Source: Acidaminococcus sp.
GTDB lineage: Bacteria > Bacillota > Negativicutes > Acidaminococcales > Acidaminococcaceae
Direction: 5' to 3'
Length of the DNA stretch: 64,000 bases
NCBI GenBank assembly: GCA_022482815.1
Contig: JAKVOM010000001.1
Location: 806,001-870,000, forward strand
The position numbers and the translations under genes are program-made. How positions within the stretch are numbered: the first letter of the stretch is position 1; each line of letters starts with the position of its first letter. This document shows positions 25,614 through 35,104 of this stretch, piece after piece. The notes below the pieces were generated by a model. It did not search any database and was not told the DNA's origin. It saw only the letters and a list, made by a program, of their open reading frames with translations.

Positions 25614-26742
25614 AGCACACGCGATCCTCTCCGCATCTTCATCCGATAGGTGGCTGCACTGCCCGCCATCAGCAAGGCTCTGCGAAACCTATGAGGATAA
25701 AGGAAGCGACTACGCTGCGGAAGGTACCGACGCCCATGCGCTTGGCGAATTCAAGATCAAGTCCGCTCTTGGACTTCCCGCAGAAGACCCGACCAAAAGC
25801 CTCAAATGGTATTCCGAAGAGATGGAGAACTGCGCCAGCGGCTATGCCGAATACGTTCTGGAGCAAGTCGAAGCCGCCAAGGAAACATGCAGCGACCCGG
25901 TCGTCCTGATCGAGCAGCGTGTGGACTTCTCCCGCTGGGTAGAACAGGGCTTCGGAACAGCCGACTGCATCATCATTGCAGACGGCACACTCAGGATCAT
26001 CGATTACAAACACGGTCTCGGCGTTCTGGTCTCAGCAGATGAAAACCCGCAGATGCAGTGTTACGCGCTCGGCGCTTTGGAGCTTTTCGATGGCATCTAC
26101 GACATCGATCAGGTTTCCATGACCATCTACCAGCCGAGACGGCAAAATGTCAGCACCTACGAAATCAGCAAGGACGACTTGTACCGCTGGGCGGATGAAG
26201 TCCTAAAGCCCACCGCAGATCTGGCATTTGCCGGTGACGGGAACTTCCTGTGCGGTGAATGGTGCGGCTTCTGTAAGGCTAAGAACGAGTGCCGCGCCAG
26301 AGCCGAAGCAAATCTGAAGCTCGCGCAGCATGATTTCAAGCTCCCGCCACTGCTTACAGATACCGAGATCGAGGTCATTCTCGGCAAGGTAGATGAACTG
26401 GTTAGCTGGGCTTCCGATATTAAGGAATACGCTCTGCAGCAGGCTCTCTCCGGTAAGGAATGGACAGGTTTCAAGATCGTCGAAGGACGCAGCAACCGTA
26501 GATACAGCAATGAGGCCGCCGTCATTGACGCGGTCGAGAAAGCAGGCTTTGACCCGTATGAGAAAAAGCTGCTCGGCGTCACCGCCATGCAGAAGCTCCT
26601 CGGTAAGTCCCGCTTTGATGAACTCCTGACGGCTTATATCGAAAAGCCACAGGGCAAACCCACACTTGTGCCGGATAGTGACAAGCGCCCGGCCATGAAT
26701 ACAGCCAAAAATGATTTTATGGAGGAAAACGACAATGAGTAA
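25603..26742 (+). CDS. DUF2800 protein, RecB/Cas4-like PD-(D/E)XK nuclease
   Basis: Product of 379 residues. Motifs: LHCPPSARLC at the N-terminus, AEGTDAHALGE, the nuclease core IIDYKHG (near residue 128) and a C-terminal Cys cluster (GEWCGFCKAKNECRA) which with the first Cys could hold an Fe-S cluster as in Cas4 and AddB nucleases. Likely 5'-3' exonuclease in phage recombination. GGAGGTAATC precedes the ATG; it is coupled to both neighbours by overlap. Confidence 0.82.
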   Translation: MAAKAHAILSASSSDRWLHCPPSARLCETYEDKGSDYAAEGTDAHALGEFKIKSALGLPAEDPTKSLKWYSEEMENCASGYAEYVLEQVEAAKETCSDPVVLIEQRVDFSRWVEQGFGTADCIIIADGTLRIIDYKHGLGVLVSADENPQMQCYALGALELFDGIYDIDQVSMTIYQPRRQNVSTYEISKDDLYRWADEVLKPTADLAFAGDGNFLCGEWCGFCKAKNECRARAEANLKLAQHDFKLPPLLTDTEIEVILGKVDELVSWASDIKEYALQQALSGKEWTGFKIVEGRSNRRYSNEAAVIDAVEKAGFDPYEKKLLGVTAMQKLLGKSRFDELLTAYIEKPQGKPTLVPDSDKRPAMNTAKNDFMEENDNE

Positions 26743-27307
26743 AAATGTAAAAATCAGCAATCCCATGAAGGTTATCACCGGTGTTGACACCCGCTGGAGC
26801 TACGCAAACGTCTGGGAGCCGAAGTCCATCAATGGCGGCACTCCCAAGTACAGCGTGAGCCTCATCATTCCGAAGTCCGACACCAAGACCATCGCCAAGA
26901 TTCAGGCTGCTATCGAAGCTGCCTACAAGGAGGGCGAGGCCAAGCTCAAGGGCAACGGCAAGTCCGTTCCAGCGCTCTCTGTTTTGAAAACTCCTCTGCG
27001 CGATGGTGATGCAGAACGTCCGGACGACGAGGCCTACAAGAATGCTTACTTCGTCAACGCCAATGCAACCTCTGCACCCGGCATTGTGGACGCAGACCTG
27101 AATCCGATTCTCACCCGCTCTGAAGTGTACAGCGGCGTGTACGGCAGAGCCAGCATCACGTTTTATGCTTTCAACTCTTCCGGCAACAAAGGAATCGCCT
27201 GCGGGCTCAACAACCTGCAGAAGATCCGTGACGGTGAGCCTCTCGGCGGCAAGGCAAGCGCTGAGTCCGATTTTGCTACTGATGACGATGAAGATTTTCT
27301 CAACTAA
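26735..27307 (+). CDS. DUF2815 single-strand-binding-like protein
   Basis: Product of 190 residues; start at 26735 inside the end of the previous gene (8-base overlap). Beta-rich with an acidic tail (FATDDDEDFLN), the layout of single-stranded DNA-binding proteins, and always paired with DUF2800 in related phages. Probably coats DNA during replication or strand annealing. Confidence 0.82.
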   Translation: MSKNVKISNPMKVITGVDTRWSYANVWEPKSINGGTPKYSVSLIIPKSDTKTIAKIQAAIEAAYKEGEAKLKGNGKSVPALSVLKTPLRDGDAERPDDEAYKNAYFVNANATSAPGIVDADLNPILTRSEVYSGVYGRASITFYAFNSSGNKGIACGLNNLQKIRDGEPLGGKASAESDFATDDDEDFLN

Positions 27308-27325
27308 GGAAAGGAGCGCAAAACA

Positions 27326-27517
27326 ATGGAAAGCACAGTTATGATTTCATCCCTTCTCTGCAACATCCTGATCGGATGCTTCTGCATCGTAGTTCTGTCT
27401 TGGGCAGTGGTCGCCATCCAGACGGTGATCAATGACTTCAAGCGTGAGAAGCGCGAGGAGAAAAAGGCCGCGCAGGACGACGAATACCATATCAAGCGTA
27501 TGGAATCCCTGAAATAA
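27326..27517 (+). CDS. Small membrane protein, unknown
   Basis: Product of 63 residues: one long hydrophobic helix (SLLCNILIGCFCIVVLSWAV) and a charged tail (KREKREEKKA). AAAGGAG precedes the ATG. Its place between the SSB-like and polymerase genes is unusual for a membrane protein; function unknown. Confidence 0.55.
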   Translation: MESTVMISSLLCNILIGCFCIVVLSWAVVAIQTVINDFKREKREEKKAAQDDEYHIKRMESLK

Positions 27518-27581
27518 TCCAGTAACGGCAGGCGGCTTAGGAGCAATCTTAAGCCGCTTGTTTGAATTGAGGTGAAAATCT

Positions 27582-29570
27582 ATGCAAACACTCAGTATCG
27601 ATATTGAAACCTACAGCAGCGTGAATCTGCCCAAGTGCGGCGTTTATAAATATGCCGAGTCGCCGGATTTTGAAATACTGCTATTCGGCTACAGTGCCGA
27701 CGGCTCCGAGGTGACGGTCATCGACCTTGCACAGGGAGAACGCCTGCCGAAGGAAATCATAGAAGCCCTAACTGATGATACTGTCATCAAATGGGCTTTC
27801 AATGCAAATTTTGAACGGGTGTGCTTATCCCGGTATCTCCGTGATCTTGGAGTAAGCCTTGATCCCTTCCGTGATAACCATCCTCTCTCGACCGAATGCG
27901 CACGATTTTTAAATTCAGAAAGCTGGCGCTGCTCTATGGTCTGGGCGGCCACAATGGGACTTCCGCTTTCTCTGGAAGGTGTCGGTGCCGTCCTTGGCCT
28001 CGAAAAGCAGAAGCTCACGGAAGGCAAAGACCTGATCAAATACTTCTCCGTGCCCTGTGCTCCGACAAAGGCCAATGGCGGTCGCACGAGGAACCACCCT
28101 TTCCATGCGCGGGACAAGTGGGAGGCCTTCAAAAAATATAATATCCGTGATGTGGAAACCGAGATCGGCATTAAAGATCGTCTTGCCAAATTCCCCGTAC
28201 CGGAGGAGGTCTGGGATGAATATCACATCGATCAGGAAATCAACGACAGAGGTGTCCGGCTCGACATGGATCTTGTAAAGGAAGCCATCGAAATGGACTC
28301 ACGCTCCCGGTCAGAACTGACTGCTGCCATGAAAGATATGACAGCACTTGATAACCCAAACTCCGTCCAGCAAATGAAACAGTGGCTCTCTGACAACGGT
28401 CTCGAAACTGACAGTCTTGGAAAGAAAGTCGTGGCAGAGCTTATCAAAACTGCTCCGCCAGAACTTCAGACCGTTCTGGAACTTCGACAGCAGCTTGCCA
28501 AATCCTCCGTCAAGAAATATCAGACGATGGAGCGTGCGGTCTGTGATGACGGCAGGGCTCGCGGCATGTTCGCTTTTTACGGAGCCAATCGTACCGGACG
28601 CTGGGCAGGCAGGCTTATACAATTACAAAACCTCCCGCAGAATCATCTCCCGGATCTGGCCGACGCACGCGCTCTTGTAAAATCCGGCGACTTTGATGCC
28701 GTGAAACTCTTATATGAAGACGTCCCGGACACCCTCTCTCAACTGATTCGGACAGCGTTCATCCCGAAAGACGGTACGCAGTTTTATGTTTCCGACTTCA
28801 GCGCCATCGAAGCAAGAGTCATCGCGTGGTATGCCGGTGAGACGTGGCGTCAAAAAGTCTTTGAAACCGGAGGTGACATCTACTGCGCCAGTGCCAGTCA
28901 GATGTTCCATGTTCCGGTTGAGAAGCATGGCATTAACGGCCATCTGCGTCAAAAGGGCAAAATTGCGGAACTCGCGCTCGGCTACGGCGGCTCGGTCGGA
29001 GCCTTAAAGGCAATGGGCGCTATAGAGATGGGACTTTCCGAAGATGAGCTTCCTCCGCTGGTGGATGCGTGGCGTCAGACAAATCCCAACATCGTAAAAT
29101 TCTGGTGGGATGTCGACAGCGCTGTCATGGAGGCCGTGAAGTATAAACACACAACCAGCAGCTATGGGCTTACTTTCTCCTGCCGTTCCGGGATGCTCTT
29201 TATTACGCTACCCTCCGGACGGAACCTCGCCTATGTAAAGCCAAAGGTCGGTACGAATAAATTCGGAGGCGAGTGTATTACCTATGAGGGCATCGGCAGC
29301 ACGAAAAAATGGGAACGGCTCGATTCATACGGGCCGAAATTCGTGGAAAATATCGTGCAGGCAACCTCCCGCGACATTCTCTGCTATGCCATGAAGACGC
29401 TGCGCTGCTGCTCCATCGTCATGCATATTCACGACGAACTGGTCATTGAAGCAGACCCTCGCATGTCACTTGACGTTCTCTGTGAACAGATGGGCAGGAC
29501 TCCACCGTGGGCAAAAGGCCTGAAGCTCCACGCAGACGGTTACACCACGCCCTTCTACAAAAAAGATTAA
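27582..29570 (+). CDS. polA: Phage DNA polymerase, family A
   Basis: Replicative polymerase of 662 residues. 3'-5' exonuclease motif DIET (7-10) and later exo motifs, no 5'-nuclease domain. Polymerase motif A DFSAIEARV (Asp405 onward), motif B around LRQKGKIAELALGYGG, motif C HIHDELVIE (Asp618). Complete and intact. It replicates the phage genome with the D5-type helicase-primase encoded at 30413. Confidence 0.95.
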   Translation: MQTLSIDIETYSSVNLPKCGVYKYAESPDFEILLFGYSADGSEVTVIDLAQGERLPKEIIEALTDDTVIKWAFNANFERVCLSRYLRDLGVSLDPFRDNHPLSTECARFLNSESWRCSMVWAATMGLPLSLEGVGAVLGLEKQKLTEGKDLIKYFSVPCAPTKANGGRTRNHPFHARDKWEAFKKYNIRDVETEIGIKDRLAKFPVPEEVWDEYHIDQEINDRGVRLDMDLVKEAIEMDSRSRSELTAAMKDMTALDNPNSVQQMKQWLSDNGLETDSLGKKVVAELIKTAPPELQTVLELRQQLAKSSVKKYQTMERAVCDDGRARGMFAFYGANRTGRWAGRLIQLQNLPQNHLPDLADARALVKSGDFDAVKLLYEDVPDTLSQLIRTAFIPKDGTQFYVSDFSAIEARVIAWYAGETWRQKVFETGGDIYCASASQMFHVPVEKHGINGHLRQKGKIAELALGYGGSVGALKAMGAIEMGLSEDELPPLVDAWRQTNPNIVKFWWDVDSAVMEAVKYKHTTSSYGLTFSCRSGMLFITLPSGRNLAYVKPKVGTNKFGGECITYEGIGSTKKWERLDSYGPKFVENIVQATSRDILCYAMKTLRCCSIVMHIHDELVIEADPRMSLDVLCEQMGRTPPWAKGLKLHADGYTTPFYKKD

Positions 29571-29573
29571 AAA

Positions 29574-29625
29574 TCGTCCGCTCAAATCAGGCGTTCATCT
29601 CCAGTGGAAATTGGAGGTGGACGCC
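29574..29625 (+). promoter_or_regulatory. Repeated leader element, copy 2
   Basis: TCCGCTCAAATCAGGCGTTC then ATCTCCAGTGGAA and TTGGAGGTGG. Here the stem extends to GGCGTTCATCTCCA / TGGAGGTGGACGCC (29590-29625). The gene at 29657 uses a separate AAGGAGG further on. Confidence 0.65.
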
Positions 29626-29656
29626 TTTAAGTCTGCCCGGAAAGGAGGACTTTTGA

Positions 29657-30079
29657 GTGAGCAACGATTATCGCAACAGCGAAGGCTATCCTGACCCAAC
29701 TGCAGGTGAAGCACTCTCCCGGATTGCTGCAAATGAAAAGCAGTCCCTTCGTGCTTTCCGGCCTATCGTCTACATCTGCTCTCCGTTTTCCGGAGATGTG
29801 GAGACAAACGTAGCTGCTGCCAGACGCTACAGCCGCTATGCCGTGGACAAGGGATATATCCCTATCGCACCGCACCTGCTATTTCCGCAGTTCCTTGATG
29901 ATGACAATCCGGAAGAACGTGAGCTTGGTCTTTTCTTCGGAAATGCCCTCATGAGCAAGTGCGCTGAGATCTGGGTATTCGGCAGCCGCATCTCATCCGG
30001 TATGGAAGCAGAAATCAAACGCGCCAAGTGGAAAGGCTACCACTTGCGCTATTTCACAGAAGAATGTCAGGAGGTTTAA
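29657..30079 (+). CDS. DUF7768/DUF4406-like deoxyribosyltransferase-fold protein
   Basis: Product of 140 residues with a GTG start 8 bases after AAGGAGG. The core IVYICSPFSGD, then YIPIAPHLLFPQF, a LGLFFGNALMSKCAEIWVFG strand and a final helix match the nucleoside 2-deoxyribosyltransferase fold common in phages. Possibly acts on nucleotides or nucleosides during infection; activity not shown. Confidence 0.75.
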   Translation: MSNDYRNSEGYPDPTAGEALSRIAANEKQSLRAFRPIVYICSPFSGDVETNVAAARRYSRYAVDKGYIPIAPHLLFPQFLDDDNPEERELGLFFGNALMSKCAEIWVFGSRISSGMEAEIKRAKWKGYHLRYFTEECQEV

Positions 30080-30083
30080 CGCT

Positions 30084-30413
30084 ATGTATGAAATTAAAGA
30101 AAGTCGCAGAGAGCTTTTTGATGGCACTGAGATCACTACCTACACCCGCGATGTGGTAAGTGCCAATATCCTGCAGGTCGAAGCCGGAACAACCGGTTAC
30201 AAAGGTGGCGACACCGGCCACGGCGGACGCACCTATTTCCGCATTTCCGATGAATCCAGCACAGATATCCATGTCACACCTTTCATGGACAGATTCGGCT
30301 GCAACGGTTTTGAAGTTATCCTTGGCGGCGACTGCGAACTGGAAACCATGATCCGCGCCCTGAAATTTATCACGAAGGTGCTGGAGGAAGAATCGGAGGA
30401 GGTGTACGACTGA
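30084..30413 (+). CDS. Phage protein, unknown
   Basis: Product of 109 residues, acidic C-terminus (EEESEEVYD). Has a Gly-rich GGDTGHGGRTYFRI segment but no motif I can assign. AGGAGG precedes the ATG; its stop overlaps the primase start (TGATG), so it is translated together with the primase. Confidence 0.65.
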   Translation: MYEIKESRRELFDGTEITTYTRDVVSANILQVEAGTTGYKGGDTGHGGRTYFRISDESSTDIHVTPFMDRFGCNGFEVILGGDCELETMIRALKFITKVLEEESEEVYD

Positions 30414-32686
30414 TGTTTACCCTGTATAGTGCTGATTTTATCGGCAATCCCGGAAACTGCTCCTACCCGCATAAGACCGTTGTCATGGACGCAGACAGTA
30501 TGAGAGCTGCAGTCGGTCACGACTATGTGTGTGCGGAGTACAAGAATCACTACCGCAACAGCGACAACTTTCTCTCCGCCGACTGTCTGCCCGTGGACTG
30601 TGATAACGACCATTCAGAAGATCCGAAAGATTGGATCACACCGGCAGACGTGCTGGAGGCTTTTCCGGGAGTAAGCCTTGCCATCCATTACAGCCGTTTT
30701 AATCAGCGCGAGAAAAACGGCAAACCTGCAAGGCCAAAGTTCCATGTGCTCTTTCCCATCGACCGGGTGACGGATGCATCCCTCTATAGCGATATGAAGA
30801 AGCTGGTCAATTCCATATTCCCGTATTTCGATACGAAGGCACTGGATGCTGCTCGCTTCTTCTTCGGAACACAAGAACCGGATGTGGAGCTCTATCCCGG
30901 TCGCATGAACCTCACGGAATTTTTGAACGACGACGAGTTTGATGCAGACCTTCCCGGCGGGCATGAAAAGGACGTCGTGATCCCGGAAGGAAGCCGTAAT
31001 GCTACCATGTCCCGCTTTGCCGGTATCGTCATAAAGAAATACGGCGATACGGAAAAAGCCTACCAGAGTTTTTTGGAAAAGGCTGCGACCTGCGTGCCAC
31101 CTCTGGATAACAGCGAGCTTAATACCATCTGGCACAGCGCCCAGCGTTTTTACTCCAAGATCAGCCGTGAGGACGGTTATGTCCCTCCGGAAGTCTATAA
31201 CGACAAGAACAGCTATAAGCCGGAGGATTTTTCCGATGTGGGACAGGCTGAGGTGCTCTCGAAGTATTTTGCAAACGAGCTGCGCTACTCACCGGCCACA
31301 CACTTTATCCGATACAGCGATCACTACTGGCAGGAAACAGAACCCGGCGCACAGGCTGTCGCTCATGAACTCACCCGCAGGCAGCTCGCAGAAGCCAATC
31401 GCAATATGATGGAGGCTTTGCAGAAGCTCAAAAACTGTGGTGCGCAGGAAATCCTCGATAACACATCCAAATCAAAGGCCGAACAACTGATGAACGATGA
31501 GCAAATGGAGGCCTATCAGGAGTTCCTTGCTGCAAAGGCCTACCAGAGCTTTGCCGTTCGCAGGCGCGACTCCAAGAACATTACATCAACCCTCAAAGAG
31601 ACGCACCCGATGCTGGAAATCTCACCAAGGGATCTGGACGCGGACTGCTTCCTGCTCTGCACACCGGAGGCAACCTATGACCTAAGAAAAGGCATGGCCG
31701 GAGCCCGCGAACACTCTGCAGATGACTTTATTACGAAAATCACGTCCGTGTCACCCGGCACTAAGGGAGCGCAGCTCTGGCAGGATAATCTGGATTTGAT
31801 TTTTCAGAAGGATCAACAGCTTATCGACTATGTACAAATGATCTGCGGCCTTGCTGCTATCGGGAAGGTTTTTGTGGAGGCACTCATCATCGCATACGGT
31901 GACGGACGCAACGGCAAGTCCACCTTCTGGAATGCCATCTCCCGCGTGTTGGGACTCTACAGCGGAAACATATCCGCAGACACCCTGACTGTCGGCTGCC
32001 GCAGAAACATCAAGCCGGAAATGGCTGAGGTCAAGGGTAAGCGCCTGCTGATTGCTGCGGAAATGCAGGAAGGCGCAAGGCTCAACGACTCCACTGTCAA
32101 GCAGCTCTGCTCCACAGACGATGTGTTTGCGGAGAAAAAATATAAAGATCCGTTTTCCTTCAAGCCCTGCCACACGCTGGTGCTGTATACGAACCACCTG
32201 CCTCGCGTCTCCGCCTCCGATGACGGTATCTGGCGCAGGCTTATCGTGATCCCGTTCAATGCCAAGATCGAAGGCAAGGCCGACATCAAAAATTACGGTG
32301 AGTACTTGTATGAAAATGCCGGTGAAAGCATTCTGGCATGGATCATCGAAGGAGCTAAAAAGGTCATCGCGCTGGACTACCAGATTCCGGTACCGGACTG
32401 CGTGACGAAGGCCATCGATGAATATCGCAGCCAGAACGACTGGTTCGGACATTTTCTGGATGAGAAGTGCGATGTAGATGAGTCCTTTAAGGAAAGCTCC
32501 TCGGCGCTCTATCAGGCATACCGCAACTACTCGCTGGATTGCAATGAGTATGTTCGCAGCACGGCAGATTTTTACTTTGCGCTGGAGAAGGCCGGATTTG
32601 AGCGGCTGACACTGAATCGGAAGCGTTATTTCAAGGGCTTAAAGATTCATGAGGTGAGCGGCGCAGAGGAAGATTTTCTGCAGTAA
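30413..32686 (+). CDS. Phage primase-helicase (D5/VirE type)
   Basis: Replication protein of 757 residues. N-terminal region with primase-like acidic motif (LPVDCDNDHS) and KFHVLFPID; central D5_N region; C-terminal SF3-type helicase with Walker A GDGRNGKST (496-504), a later LLIAAEMQEGARL and LYTNHLPRVSASDDGIWRR arginine-finger segment. It primes and unwinds phage DNA for the family A polymerase. Coupled to the preceding gene. Confidence 0.9.
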   Translation: MFTLYSADFIGNPGNCSYPHKTVVMDADSMRAAVGHDYVCAEYKNHYRNSDNFLSADCLPVDCDNDHSEDPKDWITPADVLEAFPGVSLAIHYSRFNQREKNGKPARPKFHVLFPIDRVTDASLYSDMKKLVNSIFPYFDTKALDAARFFFGTQEPDVELYPGRMNLTEFLNDDEFDADLPGGHEKDVVIPEGSRNATMSRFAGIVIKKYGDTEKAYQSFLEKAATCVPPLDNSELNTIWHSAQRFYSKISREDGYVPPEVYNDKNSYKPEDFSDVGQAEVLSKYFANELRYSPATHFIRYSDHYWQETEPGAQAVAHELTRRQLAEANRNMMEALQKLKNCGAQEILDNTSKSKAEQLMNDEQMEAYQEFLAAKAYQSFAVRRRDSKNITSTLKETHPMLEISPRDLDADCFLLCTPEATYDLRKGMAGAREHSADDFITKITSVSPGTKGAQLWQDNLDLIFQKDQQLIDYVQMICGLAAIGKVFVEALIIAYGDGRNGKSTFWNAISRVLGLYSGNISADTLTVGCRRNIKPEMAEVKGKRLLIAAEMQEGARLNDSTVKQLCSTDDVFAEKKYKDPFSFKPCHTLVLYTNHLPRVSASDDGIWRRLIVIPFNAKIEGKADIKNYGEYLYENAGESILAWIIEGAKKVIALDYQIPVPDCVTKAIDEYRSQNDWFGHFLDEKCDVDESFKESSSALYQAYRNYSLDCNEYVRSTADFYFALEKAGFERLTLNRKRYFKGLKIHEVSGAEEDFLQ

Positions 32687-32699
32687 TCCGGGACTATGA

Positions 32700-32790
32700 C
32701 AAGGTGTATCAAGGTCTTATATAAAAACTCTCTTAGGCCTAAAAAAATAGCTCTAAGAAAAAGTTTGGTAAATACCATTGATACACCTTG
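32700..32790. repeat. Long inverted repeat between primase and nuclease genes
   Basis: Perfect 13-base arms CAAGGTGTATCAA (32700-32712) / TTGATACACCTTG (32778-32790); inside, AAACT..TCTTAG and CTAAGA..AGTTT add a second stem around an AT-rich loop. Placed within the replication module, it could be an origin or a structured RNA. Confidence 0.6.
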
Positions 32791-32827
32791 CACATCCCCT
32801 GAAATTAACGCCTGACGGAGGTTTGCA

Positions 32828-33109
32828 ATGATAGAAAAACAGATAGAAAACAAGTTAACTATGGCGGTGAAAAAGAACGGCGGCATTGCACTTAAGCTGG
32901 TGTGTCCCTCTTTCGTAGGAATGCCCGACCGCCTGATCTTACTCCCTGACGGCCATATCGGCTTCGCAGAGCTGAAGGCACCCGGCAAAAAGCCACGCCC
33001 ACTCCAGCTTTCTCGCCACAGGCTGCTGCGGGAGATGGGCTTTGCGGTATATGTCATTGACGATCCGGAGCAGATTGGAGGGATGATCGATGAACTTCAA
33101 TCCACATGA
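32828..33109 (+). CDS. VRR-NUC domain nuclease
   Basis: Product of 93 residues, the whole of it a VRR-NUC (PD-(D/E)XK) domain: PSFVGMPDRLILLPDGHIGF then AELKAPGKKPRPLQ. Acts as a structure-specific nuclease partner; in phages it nearly always precedes the SNF2-like helicase, as here, overlapping it by 20 bases. Confidence 0.88.
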   Translation: MIEKQIENKLTMAVKKNGGIALKLVCPSFVGMPDRLILLPDGHIGFAELKAPGKKPRPLQLSRHRLLREMGFAVYVIDDPEQIGGMIDELQST

Positions 33110-34442
33110 TTATCAGGACTATGCCATCCGCTATATTGAAAAACACCCTGTGGCCGCAGTCCTTTTAGATATGGGACTTGGAAAGACGATCATCAGTCTG
33201 ACGGCAGTATATGACCTGTTGTTTGACAGCTTCGAAGTGCATCGCGCTTTAGTGGTAGCTCCCTTAAGAGTCGCCCGCGATACATGGCCAGCAGAAATCC
33301 AGAAATGGGAGCACCTTGCCGGTCTAACCTATGCGGTCGCAGTCGGGACACCGAAGGAGCGAAAAGCCGCTCTCATGCAGCAAGCGGATATCACGATCAT
33401 CAACCGTGAGAACCTGCAGTGGCTCATTGACGAGTCCGACTTTCCCTTTGACTTCGATATGGTGATTATCGATGAGCTGTCGTCCTTCAAAAATCATAAA
33501 TCCAAGCGATTCAAGTCGCTGATGAAGGTACGGCCACGGATTCACCGGATTATCGGCCTGACCGGCACTCCTTCCTCCAACGGTCTCATGGATCTGTGGG
33601 CAGAGTTTAAAGTGCTGGATATGGGCGAGCGCCTCGGACGCTTTATCACGCAGTACCGGACAAATTACTTCATGCCAGACAAGAGAAATGGCGAGATCAT
33701 CTACTCCTATAAGCCACTGCCCTATGCGGAGGACGCTATCTATCGGAGGATCTCGGATATCACGATTTCCATGAAATCTACCGACCATCTGAAGATGCCG
33801 GAGCTGGTTTCAACAGAATATGAAGTGCAGCTCTCCGATTCCGAGCGCAGCCGTTATGATGATTTGAAACAGGAGCTCATATTGCAGCTCCCTGATGGTG
33901 AGGTGACTGCTGCCAATGCCGCGTCACTTACGGGCAAGCTCTCCCAGCTTGCGAACGGTGCCATATATGCCGATACCGGTGAGGTCATCGAGTTCCACGA
34001 TAGGAAGCTGGACGCTTTGGAGGATATTATCGAGGCCGCCAATGAAAAACCGCTCCTTGTGGCCTACTGGTTCCGGCATGACTTTAGCCGCATCAAGAAC
34101 CGCTTCAATGTCCGGGAGATCAAGACCAGCCGCGATATTGCTGACTGGAATGCGGGAAAGATTCCTGTAGCAGTCATCCATCCGGCCTCTGCCGGTCACG
34201 GTTTGAACCTTCAGGCCGGAGGCTCCACCCTTGTGTGGTTCGGCCTTACATGGTCTCTGGAATTATATCAGCAGACCAACGCCCGTCTCTGGCGGCAAGG
34301 TCAAGAATCCGGCACTGTCGTGATCCAACACATTATTACCAAGGGCACCATCGACGAAAGGATCGTAAAGGCGCTATCCAAGAAAGAAATGACGCAGACC
34401 GCACTGATTGATGCAGTCAAGGCTGACCTTGAGGTGGTGTGA
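33090..34442 (+). CDS. SNF2-family DEAD/DEAH helicase
   Basis: Product of 450 residues. Walker A DMGLGKT (27-33), DELS box, SAT-like LTGTP, and C-terminal motif VI around NARLWRQGQ. A typical phage replication/repair ATPase working with the VRR-NUC nuclease whose gene it overlaps. Confidence 0.92.
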   Translation: MNFNPHDYQDYAIRYIEKHPVAAVLLDMGLGKTIISLTAVYDLLFDSFEVHRALVVAPLRVARDTWPAEIQKWEHLAGLTYAVAVGTPKERKAALMQQADITIINRENLQWLIDESDFPFDFDMVIIDELSSFKNHKSKRFKSLMKVRPRIHRIIGLTGTPSSNGLMDLWAEFKVLDMGERLGRFITQYRTNYFMPDKRNGEIIYSYKPLPYAEDAIYRRISDITISMKSTDHLKMPELVSTEYEVQLSDSERSRYDDLKQELILQLPDGEVTAANAASLTGKLSQLANGAIYADTGEVIEFHDRKLDALEDIIEAANEKPLLVAYWFRHDFSRIKNRFNVREIKTSRDIADWNAGKIPVAVIHPASAGHGLNLQAGGSTLVWFGLTWSLELYQQTNARLWRQGQESGTVVIQHIITKGTIDERIVKALSKKEMTQTALIDAVKADLEVV

Positions 34443-34666
34443 TGGCCGATCCTTATGAAAATCTCGCCAACGCCATCGTGCTACAGGCAGTAAAGGATTA
34501 CCGGGACGCCCTGAAGCGCCTGAAAAAGAAGCCCGGTAATCAAACTGCCATGTTGGACGCAATGGAATGTGAACGGTTCTTCCGCTCCGGCTGGTACAAG
34601 ACCTTAACAAGTGTAGACGGCGAGTATCTCATACAAAAACTACGAGAGGAGGCGAAGCCCTTATGA
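34442..34666 (+). CDS. Small conserved phage protein
   Basis: Product of 74 residues, mostly helical (NAIVLQAVKDYRDALKRLKK, later CERFFRSGWYKTLTSVDGEY). Stop of the helicase and this start overlap (TGATG). Proteins like this are regularly found before the DUF1492 regulator; role unknown. Confidence 0.7.
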   Translation: MADPYENLANAIVLQAVKDYRDALKRLKKKPGNQTAMLDAMECERFFRSGWYKTLTSVDGEYLIQKLREEAKPL

Positions 34667-35091
34667 CAGTAAAAGAATATCTCCATCAGGCCTACCGCCT
34701 TGATCAGAGAATCAAGTCCGACACGATAGAAGCACAAAACCTGCGTGAGATGGCAGGCAGCGTGTCGGCTATCCAATATGATAAAGACCGCGTGCAAACA
34801 TCACGAAATACGGAAGCTCCCTTTGTCCGGACGCTTGAGAAACTGTGGACACTGGAAAAGAAAATCGCCGGTGAGCTGGAAATGCTATCAGACCTCAAGA
34901 AACAGATACGGGAGGTCATTGAGGCAGTGCCTGATACCGACGAGCGCATGGTACTCAAGTACCGGTACATCCATAACTATACATGGGAGCAAATCGGGGT
35001 GGAGCTCTGTGCAGATGCCCGTACCATTCGCCGCTGGCATGGCAAGGCGCTTCTTCATGTGACGCTTCCGGATGATCCGATTATCATTTGA
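34663..35091 (+). CDS. Late-gene regulator, DUF1492 / sigma-70 region-4-like
   Basis: Product of 142 residues: an N-terminal coiled coil and a C-terminal sigma-4-like helix-turn-helix (RMVLKYRYIHNYTWEQIGVE, then DARTIRRWHGKAL). Proteins of this RinA/ArpU-like class switch on packaging and structural genes. It is the last gene before a promoter-like region with phased TGTCC repeats (35105-35155), its probable target. Overlaps the preceding gene by 4 bases. Confidence 0.8.
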   Translation: MTVKEYLHQAYRLDQRIKSDTIEAQNLREMAGSVSAIQYDKDRVQTSRNTEAPFVRTLEKLWTLEKKIAGELEMLSDLKKQIREVIEAVPDTDERMVLKYRYIHNYTWEQIGVELCADARTIRRWHGKALLHVTLPDDPIII

Positions 35092-35104
35092 AATGCGCCC
35101 GAAA

